DNA of 64,000 nt from Nanobdellota archaeon (GTDB taxonomy: Archaea; Nanobdellota; Nanobdellia; Pacearchaeales; GW2011-AR1). The DNA is taken from the NCBI GenBank assembly GCA_030688225.1, contig JAUYIO010000021.1:16637-80636 (forward strand), read 5' to 3'. Made by a program: the position numbers and the translations under genes. The stretch's first letter is position 1, and every line of letters starts with the position of its first letter. Of the stretch, positions 16,944-27,283 are shown piece after piece. The notes beneath the pieces are model-generated. The model had not been told where the DNA came from. It saw nothing but the letters and a program-made list of their open reading frames with translations, and did no database searches.

Positions 16944-18464
16944 ATGGGTAAAAAAATTTTAATTCTGGCAATTGGAATGTTTTTAATATTTAGCAGTTTT
17001 GTTTTTTTAATTCAAAATGTTTCTGCTGCAAGTTTATATTGCTGTGAAAAAACTTTAAGTGGTGCGTGGTGTCAAAACGCTCCAAAAGATCAGTGCGATA
17101 CTGACAACGGGCTTAATGTTGCTGCGACTTCATGCGATGCAACTTCTTTTTGTAAACTTGGAACATGCATAGATAATCAAGGGGCATGTAAGATAAATAC
17201 TGCTCAAACAACATGCAGGCAAAATGGAGGCTACTGGGCAGAAGGAAAACCAGAAAATATCCCTCAATGTCAGAAAGGATGTTGTCTTGTAGAAGGACAA
17301 GGGCCTTCTTTCATTGAACAAGCAAGATGCACGAGTTATTCTTCTCTGTATGGCGCTCAAATAGAATTTAGAGGAGATATTAAAAATTCAGAGTTGTGCT
17401 CTGCAAGTGCGACGTCAAACGTAAAAGGAGCATGTGTGTTGGAAGAAGAACTTGGTAAAAGAAATTGTAAATTCTTGACACAGAGAGAATGTGTAAATGC
17501 AAAAGGGAGTTTTAATGAAAATGTTTTATGTACTGCAACATGGTTAAATACTTCTTGTGTAAAGACAAAAGAAACAACTTGCTTTGATGAGAAAGTTTAT
17601 TTTAAAGATAATTGTGGAAATTTAGCAAATATTTATGATGCTTCAAAATACGACGACCAAGATTATTGGAACATTGTAATTGCTCCTGAAAATAGTTGTG
17701 GTTTTGACGATTTAAGTGGAAATGCAAATTCTCCAAGCTGCGGAAATTGTGATTATCATTCTGGAAGTGCCTGTAAAATGGCTGTAAGGGGGCAAGACGC
17801 AACTCCTACAATTGGGAACAATATTTGTAGAGATTTATCTTGCAAGTACGAAGGAGAAACTTATCAGCAAGGAGAAAAATGGTGTGTAACAAATACCGAG
17901 AACTCTAATCTTCAGAATAATCCTGGTGGCGAGAGTTGGGTTTTAGAGTGTAGGGATGGGGAAGTTCTTCCAGAATTGTGTGGTGATGGGCCAGGAGCCA
18001 GAGACAAAATATGCGTTCAGGAAGAATTATCAAACGGATTCAAAAGTGCAAACTGTGTTGCAAATAATTGGCAGGAATGCGTTTTTCAAGACAATGAAGA
18101 AGATTGTTTGATTGAAGAGTTAGATTGTAAATGGATTAAAGATTATAGTTTTGGAGAGTATAATCCAAACAATGAAGGAGTTTGCGTTCCAAGATATTCT
18201 CCAGGATTTACTTTTTGGAACCCCGAAGAAAAAACTAGAGATATTTGTTCTCAGGGAACTGTTACATGTTCTGTAACTTATGAAAAAGGATTAGGTGGAA
18301 AATGGGAAGCTAAAACAAATGCAGAATGTGATCCTTCTAATCAGAATTATCAAAGTTGGCTAAATAAAATGGAAGGCGTTTGTGTGGCTCTCGGAGATTG
18401 TGGAAGCAGTGTCAACTATAGAGGACAAAAAGGTTTCAACGAATTAAAAGCGACAAAAGTATAA
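16944..18464 (+). CDS. Secreted Cys-rich protein
   Basis: A 506-residue protein with a signal peptide (ILILAIGMFLIFSSFVFLIQ) and a long extracellular region holding several dozen cysteines in short CC, CxxxC and CxxxxC patterns (for example YCCEKTLSGAWCQ and KGCCLVEGQG). The many disulfides suggest a rigid extracellular stalk or adhesin. It starts 3 nt after the pilin-like gene. No family is recognised. Confidence 0.65.
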   Translation: MGKKILILAIGMFLIFSSFVFLIQNVSAASLYCCEKTLSGAWCQNAPKDQCDTDNGLNVAATSCDATSFCKLGTCIDNQGACKINTAQTTCRQNGGYWAEGKPENIPQCQKGCCLVEGQGPSFIEQARCTSYSSLYGAQIEFRGDIKNSELCSASATSNVKGACVLEEELGKRNCKFLTQRECVNAKGSFNENVLCTATWLNTSCVKTKETTCFDEKVYFKDNCGNLANIYDASKYDDQDYWNIVIAPENSCGFDDLSGNANSPSCGNCDYHSGSACKMAVRGQDATPTIGNNICRDLSCKYEGETYQQGEKWCVTNTENSNLQNNPGGESWVLECRDGEVLPELCGDGPGARDKICVQEELSNGFKSANCVANNWQECVFQDNEEDCLIEELDCKWIKDYSFGEYNPNNEGVCVPRYSPGFTFWNPEEKTRDICSQGTVTCSVTYEKGLGGKWEAKTNAECDPSNQNYQSWLNKMEGVCVALGDCGSSVNYRGQKGFNELKATKV

Positions 18465-18465
18465 A

Positions 18466-20508
18466 ATGAATACATCAGGAAAAATTGCGTTTTTTGAGAT
18501 TTTTATTTTATTAATTGGGATTGTGGGGATTTCTTGGAGTATTGGAAGTGAGATAAAGGTTGTTAAGGGGGAGGATTTTTTTGTTTTTAATCAATTCACA
18601 GGAAAAGTAGAAAATCTTGGTTCTTCTTCTAATCCTATCCCTGCTACAGCTAAATCTCCTTTTTCACTTTGGGGGAAGATTAAAGATTTATTTGGATTTG
18701 GCGGGGAAGAGACAGCTAAAGCTGTAACTGGAAAGATGGCTTCTGTTTGGAAATCTGCAGAAACTATTGGAAGAAATGCAGGGATTGCTTATGGGGTTTA
18801 TTATGGTTTAAAATTAGGGCTTGATGCTTTCGGAGTTGGAGAAGGAACTGCTGAAGCAACTGCAATAGCTGGAAGAAATGCTTATTTTATTGGCAAAACA
18901 ACTTATGATTTGTTATCAACAGGAACAGGAAAAGCTTTGTTATCAAAAATTGGATTACATGTTAGTGCAGGAACTGTTGCACTCCCTGTTAGCATAATTG
19001 TTTTTTACATTTCATACAAAGAAAAGAAAACAGCTACAATTACTTTTGAATGTAAACCGTGGCAAGCAGCGACAGGAGGAAATAAATGTGAAGAATGTAA
19101 TGAACAACTCCTTGGATGCAACGAATATCAGTGTAAGAGTTTAGGTAGATCATGCGAATTAATCAATAAAGGAACTGACAGAGAAATGTGTGCTGATTCA
19201 AATAAAAATGATGTAAGTCCCCCAGTGATAGAAATTTCTGAAGGTTATCTATTAGAAGATTATGAATATACTTCTCCTACTTCAACAGGAGTTAAAATTG
19301 AATATACTAAATCCAGCGACGGGTGCATTCCTTTCTTCAGACCATTTAGTTTTGGATTTACCACAGATGAGCCTGCATATTGTAAAATAGATTATCAAAG
19401 AAAAGAAAATTTTGAAGAGATGGGATATGATTTTGGGGGAACAAATAATCTAGAGTATAATCACACACATACTTTGGGTTTGCCCGGAAAAGTTTCTTAT
19501 GAAGCAGAAAACATTACTCTCCCTGATGGATTTGGGAATTATAATCTGTATGTAAGATGCCAAGATGCAAAACCAAATACGAATTCTGCAGATTTTGTTT
19601 TCAAATTCTGCATTGATAATGGTCCTGATATCTACAAGCCAGAGATTAAGGGAACAAGTATACAAGATGGGATGCCTGTCGGTTTCGGTGTACAAAAAAC
19701 ATCATTAAATCTATATACAAATGAACCTGCGAGTTGCAAATGGAGTACAAGAGATCAAGCATATGAAAATATGGAGCATGAGATGGAATGTCCTACTAGT
19801 ATTAGTGAAATCAACACACAAATGACCTATACTTGCGAAACAGAATTGGTTGATTTAAAAGACAAGGAAGACAGCGTGTTTTATTTCAGATGCCAAGATA
19901 TTTCTCCTGCAAAAAATACAATGGAAATTTCCCATAGATTAACATTAAAAGGAAGTCAGCCGCTTGTAATTGATTCTGTCGGACCAGAAGGGACAATTAA
20001 AGATTCAACAGAATTTGTGAGAGTTAGTTTAACTGCAAAAACATCTGCAGGATTTAATGAAGGTAATTCAAAATGTTCTTACAGCGAAGATGGTGAAAAA
20101 TATGTTGAATTTTTTGAAACAGGTTCTCACACACATTCCCAGGATTTGGTTTTGACAAAAGGAATTTACAAATACTTTATACAATGTACTGATTTAGCAG
20201 GAAATTCTGAAACAAAAACAATCGCATTTGAAGTTGAATCTGATCCTTATGCTCCAAGCATTGTGAGAGTTTACAAAGACGGAAGCAATTTGAAATTGAT
20301 AACTGATGAAGAAGCAGAATGTGTTTATACTACTTTTGGTTGCAGTTATTCTTTTGCAGATGGAACAACCATAACAACTAGCGACGGTAAAAATCACTTT
20401 ACTTCATGGAATCCTAAAGCAAATTTCTATATTAAATGTAAAGACACTTATGGAAATGAACCTTTCCCAAATGAATGCAGCATAACTGTCAAACCATTGA
20501 AGATTTAA
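18466..20508 (+). CDS. Membrane-anchored extracellular protein of the pilin-like cluster
   Basis: A 680-residue protein with an N-terminal hydrophobic segment (IAFFEIFILLIGIVGISWSI) resembling a pilin-type signal, a second membrane segment near residues 160-185, a Cys-rich stretch around 200-240, and then repeated beta-sandwich-like domains with recurrent TDEPAYCK, TNEPASCKW and TDEEAECVYT motifs (Thr-Asp/Asn-Glu-x-Ala-x-Cys). Those repeats look like tandem Ig-like/fibronectin-type adhesin domains. It follows the Cys-rich gene in a TAA-A-ATG junction. Confidence 0.62.
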   Translation: MNTSGKIAFFEIFILLIGIVGISWSIGSEIKVVKGEDFFVFNQFTGKVENLGSSSNPIPATAKSPFSLWGKIKDLFGFGGEETAKAVTGKMASVWKSAETIGRNAGIAYGVYYGLKLGLDAFGVGEGTAEATAIAGRNAYFIGKTTYDLLSTGTGKALLSKIGLHVSAGTVALPVSIIVFYISYKEKKTATITFECKPWQAATGGNKCEECNEQLLGCNEYQCKSLGRSCELINKGTDREMCADSNKNDVSPPVIEISEGYLLEDYEYTSPTSTGVKIEYTKSSDGCIPFFRPFSFGFTTDEPAYCKIDYQRKENFEEMGYDFGGTNNLEYNHTHTLGLPGKVSYEAENITLPDGFGNYNLYVRCQDAKPNTNSADFVFKFCIDNGPDIYKPEIKGTSIQDGMPVGFGVQKTSLNLYTNEPASCKWSTRDQAYENMEHEMECPTSISEINTQMTYTCETELVDLKDKEDSVFYFRCQDISPAKNTMEISHRLTLKGSQPLVIDSVGPEGTIKDSTEFVRVSLTAKTSAGFNEGNSKCSYSEDGEKYVEFFETGSHTHSQDLVLTKGIYKYFIQCTDLAGNSETKTIAFEVESDPYAPSIVRVYKDGSNLKLITDEEAECVYTTFGCSYSFADGTTITTSDGKNHFTSWNPKANFYIKCKDTYGNEPFPNECSITVKPLKI

Positions 20509-20543
20509 AAAAACTTTATTAAGGATATTTCTTTTATTATCTC

Positions 20544-20954
20544 ATGAAGAAAAGAGGTGCATTAAATTTGTCTTTTGGAATGATTTTTTCAATTTTCCTG
20601 ATAATCTTTTTCCTGGGGTTTGCATTTTATATCATTCCGAAATTTCTTGGATTCCAAGATGATGCGAAAATAGGAAGCTTTGTTAATGATTTTCAAAATG
20701 ACGTGAATAAAATGTGGAAATCAACAAAAGGTTCCCAAGTTGTTGAATATAGCTTGCCAAAAAAAGTATCAGAAATTTGTTTTGATGAAAAATCAAGAAT
20801 TTATTTCAACCCATTTGGAAGCGGAGGAAATTTTGATTATTCTGAAACAGAACACTTGGATGTGCAATCTGATTCCTGTTTTGAAGTTGTTGATGGAAAA
20901 ATAAGTATGACAATTAAAAAGGATTTTGGAGAGGTTTTGGTGAGGGTTGAATGA
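20544..20954 (+). CDS. Pilin-like protein (KRG-A class III signal)
   Basis: A 136-residue protein starting MKKRGALNLSFGMIF, a basic stretch, Gly-Ala and then a ~20-residue hydrophobic helix (FSIFLIIFFLGFAFYIIP). This is the shape of archaeal class III signal peptides processed by prepilin peptidases. The globular part has two cysteines and ends with beta-strand-like sequence. It closely resembles the next gene's N-terminus, suggesting duplicated subunits. Confidence 0.65.
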   Translation: MKKRGALNLSFGMIFSIFLIIFFLGFAFYIIPKFLGFQDDAKIGSFVNDFQNDVNKMWKSTKGSQVVEYSLPKKVSEICFDEKSRIYFNPFGSGGNFDYSETEHLDVQSDSCFEVVDGKISMTIKKDFGEVLVRVE

Positions 20955-20973
20955 AAATTAGAAAAGTTGTAAA

Positions 20974-21891
20974 ATGAAAAAGAAAGGTGCTTTACAAATT
21001 TCATTTGCATGGATATTTGCACTAATTGTTGGAGTGTTTATTTTATTTCTTGCGATTTATGCAGTTACAAAATTCATAGGAAACGAGCAAGAAATTAGCG
21101 ACGCTGAAATTGCAAAACAGATAACTGTTTTGATTAACCCTCTTGAAACAGGATTTGAAAGTGGGAAAGTTACTTCATTAATTCTGCCGGTAGAAACAAG
21201 AATATATAACCGGTGTGATAGCATTGGTTCTTTCGGAACACAATCCATTAAAATTGCTCAAAAAAGTTTTGGAAAATGGACAGATACAAACACAGATATT
21301 GAATCACTCAACAAATATATTTTCTCAGAAGAATATGCAGAAGGAAAAAAACTCTATTTATTCTCAAAACCATTTGAATTTCCCTTTAAAGTTTCTGATT
21401 TGATTTATTTAACTTCTTCTGAAAAAGAATACTGTTTTGTAAATCCTCCAAAAGATGTAAAAGATGAACTTTCTGAGTTGAATCAAGAAAATTTAATCTT
21501 TGAATGCTCTTCAAACAGCATTAAGATTTGTTTTGAAGAAAAAACAGGATGCGATATAATTGTGAATAAAAATGCAAAATATGTTGAGAAAGATAATACA
21601 AAAATTTATTTTGAAGGAGATGCTTTGATGTATGCAGGAATTTTCTCTGACAAAGATATCTATGAGTGTCAAGTGAAAAGGTTAATGCAAAAAGTTGGGA
21701 ATCTTGTGGATATTTATCAAGAAAAAGAAATACTTGTCTCAGGAATTTGTGATGCAGAATTATATGAAGAATTATCTCAACTGAAAAGTTTAGTAGTGGA
21801 GTTAAACAATTCTGATGAAATTTATAAGATAAATAATTTGGCTGAAGATATTCAAAATAAAAATGAAAGGGGTACTTGTGCATTATGGTGA
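20974..21891 (+). CDS. Pilin-like protein (KKG-A class III signal)
   Basis: A 305-residue protein starting MKKKGALQISFAWIFALIVG, paralogous at the N-terminus to the preceding protein (20544-20954). After the hydrophobic helix comes a long extracellular region with several cysteines (FVNPPKD, ECSSNSIKICFEEKTGCD) and a C-terminal helical segment. The family is a recurring DPANN surface family; no function is assigned. It lies in the middle of the surface cluster. Confidence 0.65.
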   Translation: MKKKGALQISFAWIFALIVGVFILFLAIYAVTKFIGNEQEISDAEIAKQITVLINPLETGFESGKVTSLILPVETRIYNRCDSIGSFGTQSIKIAQKSFGKWTDTNTDIESLNKYIFSEEYAEGKKLYLFSKPFEFPFKVSDLIYLTSSEKEYCFVNPPKDVKDELSELNQENLIFECSSNSIKICFEEKTGCDIIVNKNAKYVEKDNTKIYFEGDALMYAGIFSDKDIYECQVKRLMQKVGNLVDIYQEKEILVSGICDAELYEELSQLKSLVVELNNSDEIYKINNLAEDIQNKNERGTCALW

Positions 21892-21898
21892 AGAAAAA

Positions 21899-22411
21899 AT
21901 GAAAAAGGCTCAGATGAAAATTCAACAAATGGCATTTGTATTAATTGCAATTACTTTGTTTTTCGTATTGACAGGAATTTTTGTTTTTGCTTTTAAATTT
22001 TCAGGATTAAAACAATCTGCAACAGATTTGGAAGAAGAAAATGCATTCTTACTTTCAACAAAACTAATGAATTCTCCTGAATTCTCTTGTGGAGAATCTT
22101 TTGGAGATACAAGAATAAATTGCGTTGACGAAGACAAGTTAATGGCTCTCAAAGAAAACACTGCTTATACTAATTCAAATTTTTGGGGGGCCTCAAACAT
22201 AGAAGTCAGAAAGATTTATCCTGAAGAATCAGAAAAAGTTTGTAATTCTGAAAACTATCCTGACTGTAACACTATAAAAATTTATAATCAAGAAGTAAGT
22301 GGTTTTGATGTTTCTAATTTTGTATCTTTATGCAGAAAAGCTTTATCGGATGGGAAAGTATATACTAAATGCGAACTTGCTAAAATAATAGTAAGTTATG
22401 AGAAAAAATGA
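21899..22411 (+). CDS. Pilin-like minor subunit
   Basis: A 170-residue protein. I chose the ATG at 21899, which gives MKKAQMKIQQMAFVLIAITL, a basic start plus a hydrophobic helix typical of pilin-like signals, over the upstream start at 21863 that lies inside the previous gene. The globular part contains about seven cysteines. It overlaps the following pilin-like gene by 4 nt. Confidence 0.6.
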   Translation: MKKAQMKIQQMAFVLIAITLFFVLTGIFVFAFKFSGLKQSATDLEEENAFLLSTKLMNSPEFSCGESFGDTRINCVDEDKLMALKENTAYTNSNFWGASNIEVRKIYPEESEKVCNSENYPDCNTIKIYNQEVSGFDVSNFVSLCRKALSDGKVYTKCELAKIIVSYEKK

Positions 22412-22902
22412 CGAATAAAATCAGAAAAATAAAAAAGGCACAAGAAGAGATGGTGGGATTTGCAATAATCATAATTTTGGTTTCAATAATTCTTGTTGTT
22501 TTTTTGGGGTTGAGTTTAGGAAACAAAAACGAAATAACAACAGAGAGTTACGAAACAAATAGTTTTGTTCATTCAACACTTCAATATACTACTGGATGCA
22601 GTGATAGTTATGAATATCTCTCAATTCAAAAATTAATTATCGCGTGCTCAAATAATGAAATTTGCTCAGAGGGAAATAATTCTTGTGAAATTCTTGAGAA
22701 TAATTTGGGAGAGATTCTTGAAGCAAGTTGGAATGTGGGAGAAGGGAGTAAAAATAAAGGATATTCATTAAACATAAGTTCTGATGATGGAGAAATCTTC
22801 TTTGAAAAAGAAGGAAATGAAACATTGAACTCAAGAGCAGGGTTCCAGGCTTTCTCAAGAGAAGGAAATGACTTTGAAGTTTTCTTCACTATTTACTCTT
22901 AA
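22408..22902 (+). CDS. Pilin-like minor subunit with KKAQEE motif
   Basis: A 164-residue protein with the N-terminal signature KKAQEEMVGFAIIIILVSII, a lysine-rich leader, Ala-Gln and an acidic residue followed by a hydrophobic helix, as in type IV pilins where Glu+5 interacts during assembly. It ends the seven-gene cluster; its stop overlaps the converging HTH regulator gene by 4 nt. Confidence 0.62.
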   Translation: MTNKIRKIKKAQEEMVGFAIIIILVSIILVVFLGLSLGNKNEITTESYETNSFVHSTLQYTTGCSDSYEYLSIQKLIIACSNNEICSEGNNSCEILENNLGEILEASWNVGEGSKNKGYSLNISSDDGEIFFEKEGNETLNSRAGFQAFSREGNDFEVFFTIYS

Positions 22903-23252
22903 AATTTTAGATTTATTGAAATAGTGTCAGAAGTTAGTTTTGGTTTGTGTCTGATTCTATTTTTAGTAGTTTCTTCTGTTATTTCCACAAACCCAAATCT
23001 TTTTAGAAGTTTAATGTCATCTTGCACAGATTTAAATCCTCTTCCAAGTTTTTTTGCAAGATCATAAATTGATTGGGGATTCTCATGTTTGATTACATGC
23101 AAAATTCTTGCTTTCTCATTGCTCAATAATTGTCTTAATAATTGTATTCCTGAAAAATCATAGTCTTCTTTACTGGATTTTGATTTTTTAAATATGTTAA
23201 AGGCTCCTTTTGATTCAGTAATTGTTATCTCTCTTATTTTTGTTGTCGGCAT
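22899..23252 (-). CDS. HTH transcriptional regulator (HVO_A0114-like)
   Basis: A 117-residue DNA-binding protein. The core from ~41 to ~92, LLSNEKARILHVIKHENPQS...DLAKKLGRGFKSVQDDIKLL...FGFVEI, is the winged-helix MarR/HVO_A0114 type seen in haloarchaea and DPANN. A perfect 11-bp inverted repeat (23272-23299) sits 20 nt upstream of its start and overlaps its probable TATA box, so autoregulation is likely. It lies between the pilin-like cluster (convergent, overlap 4 nt) and the divergent S-layer gene. Confidence 0.78.
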   Translation of the reverse strand: MPTTKIREITITESKGAFNIFKKSKSSKEDYDFSGIQLLRQLLSNEKARILHVIKHENPQSIYDLAKKLGRGFKSVQDDIKLLKRFGFVEITEETTKNRIRHKPKLTSDTISINLKF

Positions 23253-23271
23253 CGGTGTTTTAATCTAAAAA

Positions 23272-23299
23272 ATATGTAAAAAGTATATTTTTTACATAT
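23272..23299. promoter_or_regulatory. Palindromic operator upstream of the HTH regulator
   Basis: Arms ATATGTAAAAA (23272-23282) and TTTTTACATAT (23289-23299) are perfect inverted copies around a 6-bp centre GTATAT. The site lies 20 nt before the HTH start and overlaps the region where its TATA box must be, suiting an autorepressor. It could also influence the divergent S-layer promoter. Confidence 0.65.
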
Positions 23300-23414
23300 C
23301 TGTTTTTATTTATAATATATTATATTTTAAAACATCTATCTTAATAAATGTTTGTTTTTTAATAAAAAATAAAGTAGTTGTAATATGTATTAATAATATA
23401 GTGACAGCATAATC

Positions 23415-23424
23415 TTTATAAATA
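23415..23424 (+). promoter_or_regulatory. TATA box of the S-layer gene
   Basis: TTTATAAATA is the best TATA-like match before the S-layer gene. A start about 25-28 nt downstream would give a leader of roughly 190 nt that contains the four hairpins below. A weaker TTTTTAAAG lies at 23479-23487. Confidence 0.5.
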
Positions 23425-23507
23425 AAACCTATAAAATAAGGGTTTTTATGTGTGAAAAAGGAAAAATAGGGGAGAAGCTTTTTAAAGAAACTCTGATTCA
23501 GTATTAT

Positions 23508-23604
23508 ACACCTTACGGTGTTCTATAGGGGATAAACCTAGAGATATTTTAAGGAAATAGTGTTCCCTATCGCTATTGACTTAAGATAAGTTGTCATAGA
23601 CAAC
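23508..23604 (+). promoter_or_regulatory. Four-hairpin structured 5' leader of the S-layer gene
   Basis: Four consecutive stem-loops precede the gene: ACACC/GGTGT (23508-23521), TCTATAGG/CCTAGAGA with one mismatch (23522-23544), AATAGTG/CGCTATT with a G-T wobble (23556-23577), and GTTGTC/GACAAC with an ATA loop (23590-23604). A strong Shine-Dalgarno GGAGGT follows at 23621-23626, 9 nt before the ATG. Such a leader may stabilise or regulate a highly abundant mRNA. The rest of 23253-23635 is AT-rich spacer. Confidence 0.6.
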
Positions 23605-23635
23605 AATAATATAGGTGAAAGGAGGTATAAAAGAG

Positions 23636-26167
23636 ATGAGATTTAATTTCAAAAAAATAGTAGCTTTAGGAACTAGTGCTTTGATGACTGTATCTGGTAT
23701 TGGATTTGCTGCTGCTGCAAATTTCCCTGCTCCTTTTGTGAGTGGAGGAAGTGCAAATGTGGCAATTGTTTATGGTACTGGAACAGGAGTATCATCATTA
23801 GACCTTGTTGAAGCAAGTAACATACAAGCTAACTTACAAACATTCATGACTGGAACAAGTGGAGGAACTTCATCTTCTGTTGAAGGTGGAGAAGGAGTAA
23901 TTATTCAAAAATCAAGTGATAATTGGAATATAAGAGACTCTATGTCTAGCTTAGTTTCTACTCTTGACTATGAAGATTTACCAACTCTTCTTGCAAAAGG
24001 AACATATGTTGCAGATGACAACGATGAGTTTAAATATGAACAAAAAATAACTCTTGGGGGAGTCACACTGGAACATTTTAAAGATTCTGATTATGAAGAT
24101 GAAATGGGTCTGGACACTCCAACACCTGTAGTTGGTTTAAAAATTAATTCAAGTGAATTTGTATTAAACTATACACTTGATTTTACTACAGATGCTGAAT
24201 CAGATATTGTAAGTTCTGAACTTGATGATATTGAAGGAAGTGACATACCTTTGTTTGGAAAAACATATTATGTATCTGACTTTGATTCAACTGGAGGAGT
24301 TGTTGCTTGTGGTGCTACGTACAATTGTCTTGGTACATTAACTCTTCTTGATTCTGCTGAAATAGGAAGTGTTTCAGAAGGAGAAACAACAACTATTGCA
24401 GGGCATGATGTAAGTATTCAGTTTATGGATAACGACGAAGTAGTTTTCACTGTTGATGGACAAAGAGCTCCTGCAAGTGGAAAACTTTCTGCTGGAGGTT
24501 CTTACAAACTTAATGACGGCTCTTACATTGGAGTAAGAGATATCAGCAAGTTAGAAGTTTCAGGGGAAATCGGTACTGCTTCATTTAGCATTGGAACTGG
24601 TAAAATAGAAATAGTTTCTGGTTCTGAAGTAGAGCTTAATGATGAAGCTATTGACGGAGTAAAAGCATGGGTTTATAATTCAAGTGGAGGAACATCAACT
24701 CTTGCGAAGATGGACAAGATTGTTATAGAATGGAAAGCTGATGAAGAATCATTCATAACTCCTGACAATGATGTTCTTGTCCCAGGATTTGGTGGATTAA
24801 AATTCACTATGAATGAACTTGTTAGAAACACTGAAGAAGTTGTTAAAGTTGAAAAAGACGGAAGTAAAGCTATGTCTTTAACTCTTCCTTTGAAAGATGG
24901 AAGCGTTACGATACCTATTTTATTTGCTAATTCAACAGGGAACTATCTTGGTATTGGTAAAGATAACAATACAAGATTGGCAACATCAGGGAATAGTACA
25001 ATAAAAATCTATGAAAAGCATAGTGGTGCAGATTGGGACAAATACTTTGTTGCTACGTATAACACTTCAGCACAAGGAGAATCTTATGTATTAAGAGTTA
25101 ATACTGAAGAAGTTACCGGATACAATCAAACCAGAATTGACAAACTTACATCCTCTGGTTGGGTGAATGGTATTTGTGATGACAAAAGAGCTACAGATGA
25201 GTGTTCAATTGGAAATGTTGTTCTTACTATTAATGCAGTTACATATACATCGGGTGGAAACAGAACTGTTGATATTGAAGGTGGAACAAATGTAGGTTTC
25301 CACACAGCAATAACTGCTGGAGGATTATCTGTATTCTTGCCTTACACTATTAATGCAAGTACTGCTGCAACAGCTGCAGGTGCTATTAATGTAACACAAA
25401 ATGAAACAGCTGGTGATGATGGGCTTAAAGATCTTTGGAATGGTGCAACAGCAGGACATGGTTATGACACCTTCTGGTTGTCTTTTGATGGTGAAGATAA
25501 AGACGACACTATATCTGCTGGAACAGGATTCAATCTAACTATTGACGACACTGGCTCTAGTGACTACGATTTGCAAGTTTCACAGATAGATGGTACTGGA
25601 ACTGGAGGTTCAAGAGGAGAGGAAATTGGAGAAACTGATGTGTATGAAACATACATAGCTGACGATGTTGCTCCAAGAATATTGCATAAAGTCCCTTCAA
25701 GTGGTGCAGATTCAGCAGAAGTATATTATCCAACAGGTAACTCTGAAACATATGCAGAGATATATGTTGCTGAACAAGGTTCAACAATTTCAAGCACAAC
25801 AACGCCAAGCGGAACAACTTCACTTGGAGAGGTGTTAGTTAAAGATAGCGAAGTAAGCTCTGTAAGTTCAAAGAACTTGATTGTAGTTGGTGGAAGCTGT
25901 ATTAATTCAGTTGCTGCAAACTTAGTTGGTGGTGCTTACTGTGGTTCTGCATTCACAGAATCAACAGGTGTAGGCTCAGGACAATTCCTAATAAAGAGCT
26001 ACAGTGGCAAATATGCGTCTGGAAAGATTGCATTATTAGTTGCTGGTTACGAAGTTGCTGATACTGTAAATGCTGCTAAATACCTAAGAACTCAAACTGT
26101 TGATACTGGCAAAGAGTATAAAGGAACATCTGCAACAAGCGCTGAGCTTGTTACAACAGAAGCATAA
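23636..26167 (+). CDS. S-layer-type surface protein
   Basis: An 843-residue secreted protein: signal peptide KKIVALGTSALMTVSGIGFA, then mature ANFPAPFVSGGSANVAIVYG, similar to the start of methanococcal S-layer proteins. The rest is low-Cys, Thr/Ser/Gly/Asp-rich and beta-like, with repeated VKVEKDGSKA-type strands. It should form the outer paracrystalline cell coat. The ATG at 23636 follows a GGAGGT at 23621-23626; the in-frame GTG at 23615 is rejected. The long structured leader suggests strong expression. Confidence 0.82.
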   Translation: MRFNFKKIVALGTSALMTVSGIGFAAAANFPAPFVSGGSANVAIVYGTGTGVSSLDLVEASNIQANLQTFMTGTSGGTSSSVEGGEGVIIQKSSDNWNIRDSMSSLVSTLDYEDLPTLLAKGTYVADDNDEFKYEQKITLGGVTLEHFKDSDYEDEMGLDTPTPVVGLKINSSEFVLNYTLDFTTDAESDIVSSELDDIEGSDIPLFGKTYYVSDFDSTGGVVACGATYNCLGTLTLLDSAEIGSVSEGETTTIAGHDVSIQFMDNDEVVFTVDGQRAPASGKLSAGGSYKLNDGSYIGVRDISKLEVSGEIGTASFSIGTGKIEIVSGSEVELNDEAIDGVKAWVYNSSGGTSTLAKMDKIVIEWKADEESFITPDNDVLVPGFGGLKFTMNELVRNTEEVVKVEKDGSKAMSLTLPLKDGSVTIPILFANSTGNYLGIGKDNNTRLATSGNSTIKIYEKHSGADWDKYFVATYNTSAQGESYVLRVNTEEVTGYNQTRIDKLTSSGWVNGICDDKRATDECSIGNVVLTINAVTYTSGGNRTVDIEGGTNVGFHTAITAGGLSVFLPYTINASTAATAAGAINVTQNETAGDDGLKDLWNGATAGHGYDTFWLSFDGEDKDDTISAGTGFNLTIDDTGSSDYDLQVSQIDGTGTGGSRGEEIGETDVYETYIADDVAPRILHKVPSSGADSAEVYYPTGNSETYAEIYVAEQGSTISSTTTPSGTTSLGEVLVKDSEVSSVSSKNLIVVGGSCINSVAANLVGGAYCGSAFTESTGVGSGQFLIKSYSGKYASGKIALLVAGYEVADTVNAAKYLRTQTVDTGKEYKGTSATSAELVTTEA

Positions 26168-26176
26168 GTCTAAAAA

Positions 26177-26213
26177 TTTATTTTTATTTTTCCCTTTTTT
26201 CTTTTTTATTTTA
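26177..26213 (+). terminator. T-rich terminator after the S-layer gene
   Basis: A long run of T-rich sequence (TTTATTTTTATTTTTCCC followed by TTTTTTCTTTTTTATTTT) starts 10 nt after the TAA, with no strong hairpin. This is the usual form of archaeal intrinsic termination and suits a highly expressed gene. Confidence 0.5.
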
Positions 26214-26284
26214 ACTTATATGACGTAAGTCTCTAAAGCAAAGTTTTTATATCTAAAGGATTGTATAAATTAATAATCTTTAAA

Positions 26285-27206
<922 letters not shown>

Positions 27207-27283
27207 TAAGTCTTTTCAAAATGTTTCCAAAAAGAATCCTTTGCCATAATAAAACTTATAAAGCCGAAAGAGAGTGAATAAAT

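Noticed and set aside
23615..23635. GTG at 23615 as S-layer start
   Set aside because: It would place the SD inside the coding sequence and spoil the signal peptide; the ATG at 23636 follows GGAGGT at good spacing.
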